NCBI GenBank assembly: GCA_964530215.1
Contig: CAZHAJ010000108.1
Span: forward strand, 1 to 6,387
DNA: 6,387 nucleotides
Reading direction: 5' to 3'
Source of the DNA: JAAXTT01 sp964530215
GTDB taxonomy: Bacteria; Bacillota; Desulfotomaculia; Desulfotomaculales; Desulfocucumaceae
Shown: one piece after another, positions 1-6,200 of the stretch
Layout of the letters: every line of letters begins with the position of its first letter
Position numbering within the stretch: the first letter of the stretch is position 1
The notes under the pieces: generated by a model
Told to the model about the DNA's origin: nothing
Seen by the model: only the letters and a program-made list of their open reading frames with translations
Database searches by the model: none
Position numbers and translations under genes: made by a program

Positions 1-1314
1 ATGCTTACCTTCCAGAATTTCTTTGAAGCCGCGAATTGTTTCCTTCATGGGTACATATTTGCCAGGATAGCCGGTAAATACCTCGGCCACGCTAAAGGGC
101 TGTGACAAGAACTGCTGCAGTTTTCTGGCCCGAGCCACTGTCAACTTATCTTCATCAGAGAGCTCTTCCATTCCCAGGATAGCAATAATATCCTGAAGCT
201 CTTTATAGCGCTGCAATACAATCTGTACACCCCGAGCCACATCGTAGTGTTCCTGTCCCACTACATTGGGATCCAAGATGCGTGAAGTGGAATCCAAGGG
301 ATCCACCGCCGGATAGATACCCAGCTCAGCAATTTGACGGGATAAAACTACGGTACCGTCCAAGTGAGCAAAGGTTGTGGCCGGAGCAGGGTCTGTCAAG
401 TCATCAGCAGGCACATAAACTGCCTGCACCGATGTTACCGAACCTTTGTTGGTTGAAGTAATCCTTTCCTGCATCATACCCATTTCGGTGGCCAGTGTAG
501 GCTGGTATCCCACCGCACTGGGCATCCGTCCTAAAAGTGCAGAAACCTCCGAACCTGCCTGAGAGAAACGGAAAATGTTATCAATAAACAAAAGGGTGTC
601 TGCTCCCAATTCATCTCTAAAGAATTCCGCCATGCAAAGTCCGGTAAGGGCAACCCTAAGACGGGCACCGGGCGGCTCATTCATCTGTCCGAAAACCAAT
701 GACAATTTGTCCAGTACTCCGGCTTCCGCCATTTCATGATAAAGGTCATTACCTTCCCTGGTACGCTCTCCAACACCGGCAAAAACCGAAATACCACCGT
801 GCTGTTTTGCAATGTTGTTGATTAGCTCCAGCACCACAACGGTTTTACCCACACCGGCACCGCCGAACAAGCCGATTTTACCTCCCTTTAAGAAAGGCAC
901 CAGAAGATCGATAACTTTAATTCCGGTTTCCAGCATTTCTACCTTTGTGGACTGCTCCTCCAGCGGAGGTGCAGGTCTGTGAATAGGATAAGCATACTCA
1001 CTCTCAATGGATCCTTTTCCGTCAATGGGCTCACCCAGCACGTCCACCAAACGTCCCAGAACAGCATTACCCACAGGCACTGTTATCGGCTTACCTGTAT
1101 CGGTAACCTCCATTCCCCTCACCAATCCATCAGTGGCGGTCATGGCAATTGTTCTTACGCTGTTGTTACCTAAGTGTTGAGCAACTTCTAAAGTGATTAC
1201 ATCATCTTCTGCTCTGGCAACCCTTAAAGCATTGTATATCTCAGGTACTTGTCCCGGCGGGAAGCGAACGTCCACCACCACGCCGATTACCTGAACTATG
1301 TGTCCTACGCTCAT
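1..1314 (-). CDS. atpD: F1 ATP synthase beta subunit (partial, C-terminus off the window)
   Basis: This is the catalytic beta subunit of F1, which binds ADP and phosphate and releases ATP in the cytoplasmic head. 438 codons are visible, starting MSVGHIVQVIG, and the reading frame is still open at position 1. The family is usually about 460-480 residues, so only a short C-terminal tail is missing. Walker A is GGAGVGKT at residues 151-158 (Lys157). The catalytic Glu of the GERTREGNDLY motif is Glu183. Walker B LLFIDNIFRF carries Asp245. The adenine-stacking Tyr is Tyr334 in GIYPAVDPLDSTSR. The DELSEED lever that pushes on gamma reads EELSDED at 383-389. The N-terminal IGPVVDV motif reads IGVVVDV, with Val for the usual Pro. 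The ATG follows a GGGAGG ribosome site at 1327-1332. The gene follows atpG after an unusually structured 173-nt spacer; atpC is expected next. Identification is certain from the motifs. Confidence 0.98.
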   Translation of the reverse strand, partial: MSVGHIVQVIGVVVDVRFPPGQVPEIYNALRVARAEDDVITLEVAQHLGNNSVRTIAMTATDGLVRGMEVTDTGKPITVPVGNAVLGRLVDVLGEPIDGKGSIESEYAYPIHRPAPPLEEQSTKVEMLETGIKVIDLLVPFLKGGKIGLFGGAGVGKTVVVLELINNIAKQHGGISVFAGVGERTREGNDLYHEMAEAGVLDKLSLVFGQMNEPPGARLRVALTGLCMAEFFRDELGADTLLFIDNIFRFSQAGSEVSALLGRMPSAVGYQPTLATEMGMMQERITSTNKGSVTSVQAVYVPADDLTDPAPATTFAHLDGTVVLSRQIAELGIYPAVDPLDSTSRILDPNVVGQEHYDVARGVQIVLQRYKELQDIIAILGMEELSDEDKLTVARARKLQQFLSQPFSVAEVFTGYPGKYVPMKETIRGFKEILEGKH

Positions 1315-1325
1315 TCGTTTTCTTT

Positions 1326-1332
1326 ACCTCCC
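1326..1332 (-). promoter_or_regulatory. Ribosome binding site of atpD
   Basis: In the mRNA sense the site reads GGGAGGT, with about 11 nt before the ATG at 1314, slightly longer than ideal. It begins only 7 nt after the foot of the long stem that fills the spacer (3' arm 1340-1369). Folding of that stem would leave the site just outside the helix and single-stranded. Confidence 0.75.
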
Positions 1333-1339
1333 TTGCCTG

Positions 1340-1480
1340 AAAGTAGCTACTAGCTACCAGCTATTAGCATTTGTAACCGGCTGTTAGCCAGCTAATACTG
1401 TTTGGGTCGATATGATATTTATACTGCTATTAGTTATTCCTTGTTAAATGTGCTGATAGCCAATAACCAATAGCTACCTT
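1340..1480 (-). repeat. Long imperfect inverted repeat (RNA stem) in atpG-atpD spacer
   Basis: The arms are 1451-1480 (5' in the mRNA) and 1340-1369 (3'). Read as operon mRNA they pair over 30 positions: 22 Watson-Crick pairs, 7 G-U wobbles and a single C-A mismatch (1455 with 1365). Read from the plus strand, only 23 of the 30 would pair, because the wobbles become A-C mismatches. This favours a structure selected in the mRNA. The 81-nt loop holds smaller helices, including GGCU/AGCC around 1377-1391 and CUAAUA/UAUUAG (1429-1434 with 1392-1397). Both arms are built of degenerate heptamers (TAGCTAC, TAGCTAC, CAGCTAT at 1344-1364). It could be a regulatory or mRNA-processing element, or a copy of a dispersed palindromic repeat. 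No U-run follows the 3' arm, so it is not a standard terminator. Confidence 0.75.
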
Positions 1481-1487
1481 GTTTACT

Positions 1488-2354
1488 TTATTCCAGGGCA
1501 GCAGCACCGCCTACAATTTCAGATATCTCTTTGGTGATGGCTGCCTGGCGCGCTTTGTTAATAGAGAGCGTCAAATTATCTATCATATCCGAAGCATTTT
1601 TTGTAGCGTTATCCATGGCTGTCATCCGAGCACTGTAAAGCCCTGCTTTAGTCTCCAACAATCCTTGGTATATGCTGTTGGTTATATATTTGGGCAGTAT
1701 AGCATTCATTACTTCCTCAGGAGAAGGTTCAAAGATGTATTCTACACCTGAATCCTCCTTCTGCTGCTTATCCTCTTTGGGAGGCTCTGCAGGAAGAAGT
1801 TTAGCCATAATGGGTTTTTGTATCATTACATTGACAAATTCGCTGTAAACCAGATACACTGCATCCACTTCCTTGGATGAATACTTATCAATGATAAATT
1901 GAGCTATCTGTCTAGCCTCAGAAACACCTATATTGTCTCCCAAACCGACATACTGCTCCAGTATATCCCTACGCTGTTTTTTGAAGAAATCCCGGCCTTT
2001 TCTTCCAACACAAACCAAACCTACCTCTACCTCGGACTCTTCTTTTATCAATGAATTAGCATAACGTATGGTATTGGAGTTAAAGCCTCCGCAAAGACCT
2101 CCATCCGCAGTGATCACCAAATAAATCACTTTCTTAGGTTCCCGGACATCCAGCAGGGGATGCTCCAGCTCTTTGGTGGCTGAGGCAACCCTTCCCAACA
2201 CTCCGGCCAACCTCTTTGCATATGGTCTGGCTGCGATGGAATACTCCTGGGCTTTTCTCATCTTGGCTGCGGACACAGCTTTCATAGCCTTGGTAATCTG
2301 CTGAGTGCTTTTTATACTCTTGACCCGCCTGCGCAGATCACGCAAACTTGACAT
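1488..2354 (-). CDS. atpG: F1 ATP synthase gamma subunit
   Basis: Gamma is the central rotor shaft that couples rotation of the c-ring to the conformational cycle of alpha3beta3. The protein has 288 residues, the usual length. The N-terminal coiled-coil helix (about 1-55, SLRDLRRRVKSIKSTQQITKAM) and the C-terminal helix (about 210-288) form the shaft. The family signature ITKEISEIVGGAAAL lies at 273-287. The central Rossmann-like part includes ITADGGLCGGFN at 81-92, where most family members have Arg in place of Gly85 (SDRGLCGG). A Lys/Glu-rich loop (about 189-203, PPKEDKQQKEDSG) is a variable surface segment. The ATG at 2354 follows AAGGTGGTGA (2363-2372) with an 8-nt spacer. It lies 40 nt after atpA and is followed by the structured spacer ahead of atpD. 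Confidence 0.98.
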   Translation of the reverse strand: MSSLRDLRRRVKSIKSTQQITKAMKAVSAAKMRKAQEYSIAARPYAKRLAGVLGRVASATKELEHPLLDVREPKKVIYLVITADGGLCGGFNSNTIRYANSLIKEESEVEVGLVCVGRKGRDFFKKQRRDILEQYVGLGDNIGVSEARQIAQFIIDKYSSKEVDAVYLVYSEFVNVMIQKPIMAKLLPAEPPKEDKQQKEDSGVEYIFEPSPEEVMNAILPKYITNSIYQGLLETKAGLYSARMTAMDNATKNASDMIDNLTLSINKARQAAITKEISEIVGGAAALE

Positions 2355-2394
2355 CTTCTATCTCACCACCTTAACCTGTTATTGACAGGCAGGA

Positions 2395-3921
2395 TTAGCC
2401 GGCAAAAATGGACTTAAAGTCCTTGATAGCCTCTTGCAGTTTTGCCTCTGTATCCTCTTCCAAAAGACCGGTTTTTGCAATGGCTTCTCCTATATCCGGA
2501 CGGTTTGCCCTCATATGCTGCAAGAACTCAGCTTCGAATTCCAGCACTTTTTCCGCCGGCAAATCATCAAGATAACCCCTAACTGCAGTGTATAGGGACA
2601 TAACCTGATCCTCCACTGCCATGGGCACATATTGCTTTTGTTTTAACAGCTCCAACATGCGCTCACCCCTAATCAGTCTTGCCTGGGTAGCCTTGTCCAA
2701 GTCGGAACCAAACTGAGCAAAAGCCGCCAACTCACGATATTGTGCTAAATCCATCCGCAGACTTCCGGCAACTGCCCTCATGGCTTTAACCTGAGCAGCA
2801 CCACCAACACGGGAAACCGACAGACCCACGTTTACTGCAGGACGCTGCCCCGCAAAAAACAAGTCTGATTCTAAATATATCTGTCCATCAGTGATGGAAA
2901 TAACGTTGGTGGGAATGTATGCCGAAACGTCACCTGCCTGGGTTTCGATAATGGGCAGGGCAGTCATTGAACCGGCACCCTCATCATCGGACAGCTTGCA
3001 CGATCTCTCCAATAACCGGGAGTGAAGGTTAAATACGTCTCCGGGATACGCTTCACGACCGGGGGGTCTGCGCAACAAAAGTGACAACTCACGGTATGCG
3101 GCAGCCTGTTTGGTCAGGTCATCAAACACAATAAGTACATGCTTGCCCTGATGCATGAATTCTTCACCAATGGCGGAACCCGCAAAGGGAGCAATATACA
3201 GCAAGGGAGCAGGATCTGAGGCAGTGGCTGACACCACTATGGTATAATCCATTGCTCCGGTATCAGTGAGCTTTTGTACCACGTTTGCCACAGTGGACTG
3301 CTTTTGTCCCACTGCTACGTAAATGCAAAGACAATCCTTGCCCTTTTGATTAATGATGGCATCCACAGCGATGGCAGTCTTTCCAGTCTGCCTGTCTCCC
3401 AGGATAAGTTCCCTTTGACCGCGGCCTATGGGAACCATACCGTCAATAGCCTTAAGTCCTGTCTGCAGAGGCTGATGCACCGATTTACGCTTCATAACAC
3501 CCGGTGCAATACGCTCTACCGGACGGAATCTGTCTGTTACTATGGGTCCTTTGCCATCCAGGGGACGACCTAGAGGGTTAATCACACGGCCCAGCAGGGC
3601 ATCTCCCACAGGGACCGAGATAATCTTTCCGGTACGCTTTACAACGTCGCCTTCCCTAATGTGGGTATAAGCACCCATTAAAACGCAACCGATGTTATCC
3701 TCTTCAAGGTTAAGGGCCATGCCCAAAGTCGGCTCCTCATCCGGACCGGGAGCCGGGAACTCCAGAAGTTCCATGGACATGCATTTTTCTAAGCCGTATA
3801 CACGGGCAATACCGTCACCCACCTGGATAACGGTTCCCACATCGGCCATTTCTATTTGCGCTTTATAATTATCAATCTGTTGCATGATAATAGAGCTGAT
3901 TTCTTCAGGACGCAAATTCAT
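2395..3921 (-). CDS. atpA: F1 ATP synthase alpha subunit
   Basis: Alpha is the non-catalytic nucleotide-binding subunit of the F1 hexamer; it supplies the arginine finger to the beta active site. It has 508 residues, normal for the family (about 500-515). The order is: N-terminal delta-binding segment (1-25), beta-barrel (about 26-95), nucleotide-binding domain with Walker A GDRQTGKT at 175-182 (Lys181) and Walker B VLIVFDDL at 262-269, the signature PAVNVGLSVSRVGG at 361-374 with arginine finger Arg371, and the C-terminal helical domain. ETQAGDVSAYIPTNVIS at 326-342 is also strongly conserved. The ATG at 3921 is preceded by AGGGGTGA (3931-3938) at 9 nt. Only 22 nt separate it from atpH, so the two are surely cotranscribed. 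No frameshift or missing residue was seen. Confidence 0.99.
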   Translation of the reverse strand: MNLRPEEISSIIMQQIDNYKAQIEMADVGTVIQVGDGIARVYGLEKCMSMELLEFPAPGPDEEPTLGMALNLEEDNIGCVLMGAYTHIREGDVVKRTGKIISVPVGDALLGRVINPLGRPLDGKGPIVTDRFRPVERIAPGVMKRKSVHQPLQTGLKAIDGMVPIGRGQRELILGDRQTGKTAIAVDAIINQKGKDCLCIYVAVGQKQSTVANVVQKLTDTGAMDYTIVVSATASDPAPLLYIAPFAGSAIGEEFMHQGKHVLIVFDDLTKQAAAYRELSLLLRRPPGREAYPGDVFNLHSRLLERSCKLSDDEGAGSMTALPIIETQAGDVSAYIPTNVISITDGQIYLESDLFFAGQRPAVNVGLSVSRVGGAAQVKAMRAVAGSLRMDLAQYRELAAFAQFGSDLDKATQARLIRGERMLELLKQKQYVPMAVEDQVMSLYTAVRGYLDDLPAEKVLEFEAEFLQHMRANRPDIGEAIAKTGLLEEDTEAKLQEAIKDFKSIFAG

Positions 3922-3943
3922 GCTTCTGGTTCACCCCTATCCG

Positions 3944-4486
3944 TTAACTTATTTGCTTTAAGTGCTTTTTTAAGGTGTCCAGGCGAGTACGGATACTTCC
4001 GTCTATAACCCGGTCTCCAATATGCACCACCACCCCACCTATTAAAGAGGGGTCTACAATATAACTGGTTTTTATTTTTTTGCCGGTAATTTTGCTTAAC
4101 AGATTTTCCAGCTGCTTTTTTTCTGCAGCCTCAAGCTCCACCACCGATGATATCTGTGCCTGATTAACCTTGCGGGCATTGTTGGCTAGTTCCACGTAAT
4201 ATCTGACGATATTACTGAAATACTGGTCTCTTTGTTTCTCCACCAACAGTTTTAAAAAATCCATAGTTACCGTTGAGACTTTGTCTTCTAACAAAGTTAT
4301 TAAGAGACCTTTCTTTTCCTCGGCACTGATTTGGGGATGATACAGTATTTTACGCAAATCCTGACTGCTCTGAATAACTGTATCCACTTCTTTTAATTCC
4401 TGTTCTATGGTATCCACCAAATCTTCCCGCTCAGCTATCTTAAACAGAGCTTCTGCATAGCGAGTACCTACCGTTCCTTTTAACAT
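3944..4486 (-). CDS. atpH: F1 ATP synthase delta subunit
   Basis: Delta (the OSCP equivalent) ties the top of the alpha3beta3 head to the peripheral b stalk. It has 180 residues, the usual size. The N-terminal helical domain (1 to about 105) opens with the typical RYAEALFKIAE segment at 9-19. The C-terminal family signature runs from VDPSLIGG (144-151) through GDRVIDGS (157-164) to RTRLDTLKKHL. The start ATG lies inside the last codons of atpF: the two genes share ATGTTAA, a 7-nt overlap, which suggests that ribosomes ending atpF restart here. A G-run (GGGGG just upstream, around 4494-4498) is a modest independent ribosome site. Identification is secure from signature and context. Confidence 0.97.
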   Translation of the reverse strand: MLKGTVGTRYAEALFKIAEREDLVDTIEQELKEVDTVIQSSQDLRKILYHPQISAEEKKGLLITLLEDKVSTVTMDFLKLLVEKQRDQYFSNIVRYYVELANNARKVNQAQISSVVELEAAEKKQLENLLSKITGKKIKTSYIVDPSLIGGVVVHIGDRVIDGSIRTRLDTLKKHLKQIS

Positions 4487-4986
4487 GGCAGATCCCCCGC
4501 ATCTTTAATAAACTTCTGAACCAAATCATGCTGAAGTTCATCGGTTATTTGCTTGCCGATTATTTTATCTGCCACAAGGATAGAAAGGGTGGCCACCTGG
4601 TCCCGCAACTCGATAACCGCTTTTTCCTTGGCTATCTCAATATCACGCAGGGCATTTTCTTTCAGGCGATCTGATTCTACCTTAGCAGCTTCAATAATTT
4701 GCTGAGCTTGACCTTCACCGGACTTGATGGCTTTCTGTACAACGGCATGAGCTTCTTCCTTGGCTTTCTGCATTTCAGACAGATAACTTTGGTGAAGGGC
4801 CTCTGCTTTTTTTCTTTCTTCCTCGGCTGTCTTTATATTTTCCTCAATTGTCTGCTGCCTTTTTTCAATCACATTAACTAAAGGCTTAAAGACCACCATC
4901 TTCAGAAAGAGAAATAGTACAATAAAGTTAAAAATTTGTGCCACTATGGTACTGTTAAGGCCTAATGCTTCAATTAACCCTCCCAT
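4480..4986 (-). CDS. atpF: Fo ATP synthase b subunit (peripheral stalk)
   Basis: The b subunit forms the dimeric outer stalk that holds the F1 head against rotation and binds subunit a in the membrane. It has 168 residues. A short N-terminal segment (1-13) is followed by one membrane helix at about 14-33 (TIVAQIFNFIVLFLFLKMVV), then the conserved FKPL hinge (33-36). A long charged helix rich in Glu, Lys, Ala and Gln fills about 37-140 and is typical of the right-handed coiled coil. The C-terminal part (ATLSILVADKIIGKQI) binds delta. There is only one b gene, so the stalk is presumably a homodimer, unlike the b/b' of phototrophs. The ATG at 4986 sits 12 nt from a perfect AAGGAGGT site. The 3' end overlaps atpH. 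Confidence 0.97.
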   Translation of the reverse strand: MGGLIEALGLNSTIVAQIFNFIVLFLFLKMVVFKPLVNVIEKRQQTIEENIKTAEEERKKAEALHQSYLSEMQKAKEEAHAVVQKAIKSGEGQAQQIIEAAKVESDRLKENALRDIEIAKEKAVIELRDQVATLSILVADKIIGKQITDELQHDLVQKFIKDAGDLPC

Positions 4987-4998
4987 GAAACTAACGCT

Positions 4999-5006
4999 AC
5001 CTCCTT
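4999..5006 (-). promoter_or_regulatory. Ribosome binding site of atpF (full anti-SD match)
   Basis: In the mRNA sense it reads AAGGAGGT, a full match to the 16S rRNA 3' end, with 12 nt to the ATG at 4986. It is the strongest ribosome site in the window. It lies directly downstream of a small hairpin (5015-5029) and the large stem-loop (5033-5084), which may separate atpF translation from that of atpE. Confidence 0.8.
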
Positions 5007-5014
5007 CCAGTGGC

Positions 5015-5029
5015 TACTACCTGGTAGTA
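5015..5029 (-). other. Small hairpin upstream of the atpF ribosome site
   Basis: TACTAC (5015-5020) is complementary to GTAGTA (5024-5029), giving a 6-bp helix with a 3-nt loop. It ends 8 nt before AAGGAGGT. Its letters (CTACTAC, TGGTAGT) resemble the TAGCTAC/TGGTAGC heptamers of the atpG-atpD spacer, so it may be a remnant of the same repeat family. Stability is modest. Confidence 0.45.
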
Positions 5030-5032
5030 CGT

Positions 5033-5084
5033 TATTTGTAGCGGGACCAATTTTTCAAGTGTTGAATCTGTCCCGCTACAAATA
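5033..5084 (-). other. Strong stem-loop between atpE and atpF
   Basis: Two perfect 15-nt inverted arms, 5033-5047 (TATTTGTAGCGGGAC) and 5070-5084, surround a 22-nt loop. The GC-rich core GTAGCGGGAC makes this a very stable helix in either strand. It starts 26 nt after the atpE stop. In the mRNA sense the 3' arm is followed by ATAACG, not a U-run, so rho-independent termination is unlikely. A 3'-end stabiliser or RNase stop that protects the atpE message, or a dispersed palindromic repeat, would fit better. The c subunit is needed in many more copies than b, which makes differential mRNA stability here plausible; that role is inferred. Confidence 0.8.
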
Positions 5085-5110
5085 TTTGTATTTCAGACTA
5101 TAATTCATGA

Positions 5111-5338
5111 CTAGATTCTGCCCATTAATATGAAAACAATAACAACTGCGATAATGGGTAGAGCTTCAATCAAACCAATGGCGATAAACATTGTGGTCAT
5201 CAAATTACCTCTCAACTCAGGCTGACGGGTAATTCCTTCAATTGTCTTACTGGTAACACGGCCAATACTGGTACTTGCTCCAAAAGCAGCCAGTCCTACA
5301 GCAAGACCAAGACCAATAATTGCTAAACCTGCATCCAT
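5111..5338 (-). CDS. atpE: Fo ATP synthase c subunit (rotor ring)
   Basis: This is the small proteolipid whose oligomer is the ion-carrying ring. It has 75 residues in two membrane helices (about 4-27 and 46-72) joined by the polar loop RQPE (38-41), which contacts gamma and epsilon. The essential carboxylate is Glu58 in GLIEALPII. Residues that bind Na+ in sodium-type rings are absent: the Gln of helix 1 is Ile25, and the residue after Glu58 is Ala59, not Ser/Thr. Proton coupling is therefore inferred. The helix-1 glycine motif, GxGxGxG in many Bacillus-type rings, reads G20-x-S22-x-S24-x-G26 here, which may affect helix packing and ring size. The ATG at 5338 has a strong AAGGGAGGGG site 6 nt upstream. 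The gene lies between atpB and atpF, the usual place. Confidence 0.98.
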   Translation of the reverse strand: MDAGLAIIGLGLAVGLAAFGASTSIGRVTSKTIEGITRQPELRGNLMTTMFIAIGLIEALPIIAVVIVFILMGRI

Positions 5339-5344
5339 GCTTTT

Positions 5345-5354
5345 CCCCTCCCTT
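5345..5354 (-). promoter_or_regulatory. Ribosome binding site and U-rich leader of atpE
   Basis: In the mRNA sense AAGGGAGGGG precedes the ATG by 6 nt, a strong site fitting the high demand for subunit c. Just upstream the mRNA is A/U-rich (about 5356-5374, with UUUUUUAUCUUUAU). Such tracts act as translational enhancers for atpE in Escherichia coli; the same role here is only inferred. Confidence 0.7.
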
Positions 5355-5419
5355 CATAAAGATAAAAAATAATTCGTGGCACTAAACCATTAAACTATCC
5401 AAATATTAGTTGATTAGGC

Positions 5420-6154
5420 TTAATGATGGTCGGCAACCTGTTGGCTGATATACGCAATGGTTAGAATGGTAAAAAGGAATGCCTGTATACAGCCCACAAA
5501 TATACTGAAGGACAGCCAAATGACTGAAGGTATAAATCCACCTAAAAATGTTGTAGTTAAAGTGAACATCCCCAAAAGCACCGCTATCAAAACTTCACCT
5601 GCATATATGTTCCCATATAGACGGAAAGAAAGGGTTACGGCTTTTGTGATTTCTTCGGTTATTGTCAAGGGAAGGAAAAGCGGTACCGGTTCTATAAAAT
5701 GCTTAAAATGCTTTCCGCCCTTATACCTGACTCCCAAAATCTGGGACAATAAAACCACCGACACTCCCATACCCAAGGTAGTATTTAAATCAGCGGTGGG
5801 AGACATCATGGTGGGCACCAATCCCCATAGGTTACTGAATAAAAGGAAAATAAACAGTGTCAGGATGAGACTCATTAATCCTGCGCCTCTTCTGGGATCC
5901 ATATTATCATAGACCAGACCTCGCAGAAAAAGAAAAAGCTCCTCTATCAACAGCTGCATCTTGCCCGGCTTCTCTACTTTCATATTTCGAGTGGCCGCAA
6001 CAGTAAACAAACCAACCAAAATCATAACCAACCAAGTCATTACGATGGTTTTTAGATTCATATCACCAATGGGAGTATGTATTATCCCATGATGACCGAT
6101 ATCCAAAAAACCCCAAAGATCTAAATCCACATGGACTTCATCTAATCCTTTCAA
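5420..6154 (-). CDS. atpB: Fo ATP synthase a subunit
   Basis: Subunit a supplies the two half-channels through which ions reach and leave the c-ring. It has 244 residues, with hydrophobic stretches at about 36-54, 93-114, 127-142, 158-176, 186-205 and 208-236. The essential stator arginine is Arg178 in the motif SFRLYGNIYAGE (176-187), with Glu187 and Asn182 also conserved. Gln224 in GCIQAFLFTILTIAYIS corresponds to the conserved Gln of the last helix. PTADLNTTLG (119-128) is another family block. The start is TTG at 6154: it has AAAGGGGTGA 6 nt upstream, gives a normal N-terminus, and the next in-frame Met is residue 32, inside conserved sequence. The gene follows atpZ by 46 nt and precedes atpE by 81 nt. 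Confidence 0.97.
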   Translation of the reverse strand: MKGLDEVHVDLDLWGFLDIGHHGIIHTPIGDMNLKTIVMTWLVMILVGLFTVAATRNMKVEKPGKMQLLIEELFLFLRGLVYDNMDPRRGAGLMSLILTLFIFLLFSNLWGLVPTMMSPTADLNTTLGMGVSVVLLSQILGVRYKGGKHFKHFIEPVPLFLPLTITEEITKAVTLSFRLYGNIYAGEVLIAVLLGMFTLTTTFLGGFIPSVIWLSFSIFVGCIQAFLFTILTIAYISQQVADHH

Positions 6155-6160
6155 TTTTTC

Positions 6161-6170
6161 TCACCCCTTT
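6161..6170 (-). promoter_or_regulatory. Ribosome binding site fixing the TTG start of atpB
   Basis: In the mRNA sense AAAGGGGTGA lies 6 nt before TTG at 6154-6152. There is no in-frame ATG nearby; the ATG overlapping GATGAAG a few codons later is in another frame. This supports TTG as the true initiation codon. Confidence 0.75.
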
Positions 6171-6200
6171 CCCGTATAAGTTTTGTGGTTTATATCTTTA

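Noticed and set aside
1343..1477. CRISPR-like array or tandem repeat locus
   Set aside because: The repeat units are 7 nt, degenerate and partly inverted, with no spacers and no cas genes nearby; an imperfect inverted repeat describes it better.
2375..2389. CCTGT/ACAGG hairpin between atpA and atpG
   Set aside because: It has only 5 bp with a 5-nt loop, which is within chance expectation.
5033..5084. Rho-independent terminator after atpE
   Set aside because: The stem is strong but no U-run follows in the mRNA sense, and five essential synthase genes lie downstream, so full termination would make no sense. Partial attenuation cannot be excluded.
5076..5108. 10-residue open frame after atpE (ATG at 5108) ending in the stem-loop
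   Set aside because: It has no ribosome site and its stop lies in the palindrome arm; nothing supports translation.
5457..5912. 151-codon plus-strand open frame opposite atpB
   Set aside because: It is fully antisense to the well-conserved atpB, has low-complexity basic and hydrophobic content, no family resemblance and no clear ribosome site; it is a shadow frame. The plus-strand frames at 979-1173, 1479-1751, 3274-3573 and 4699-4881 are rejected on the same grounds.
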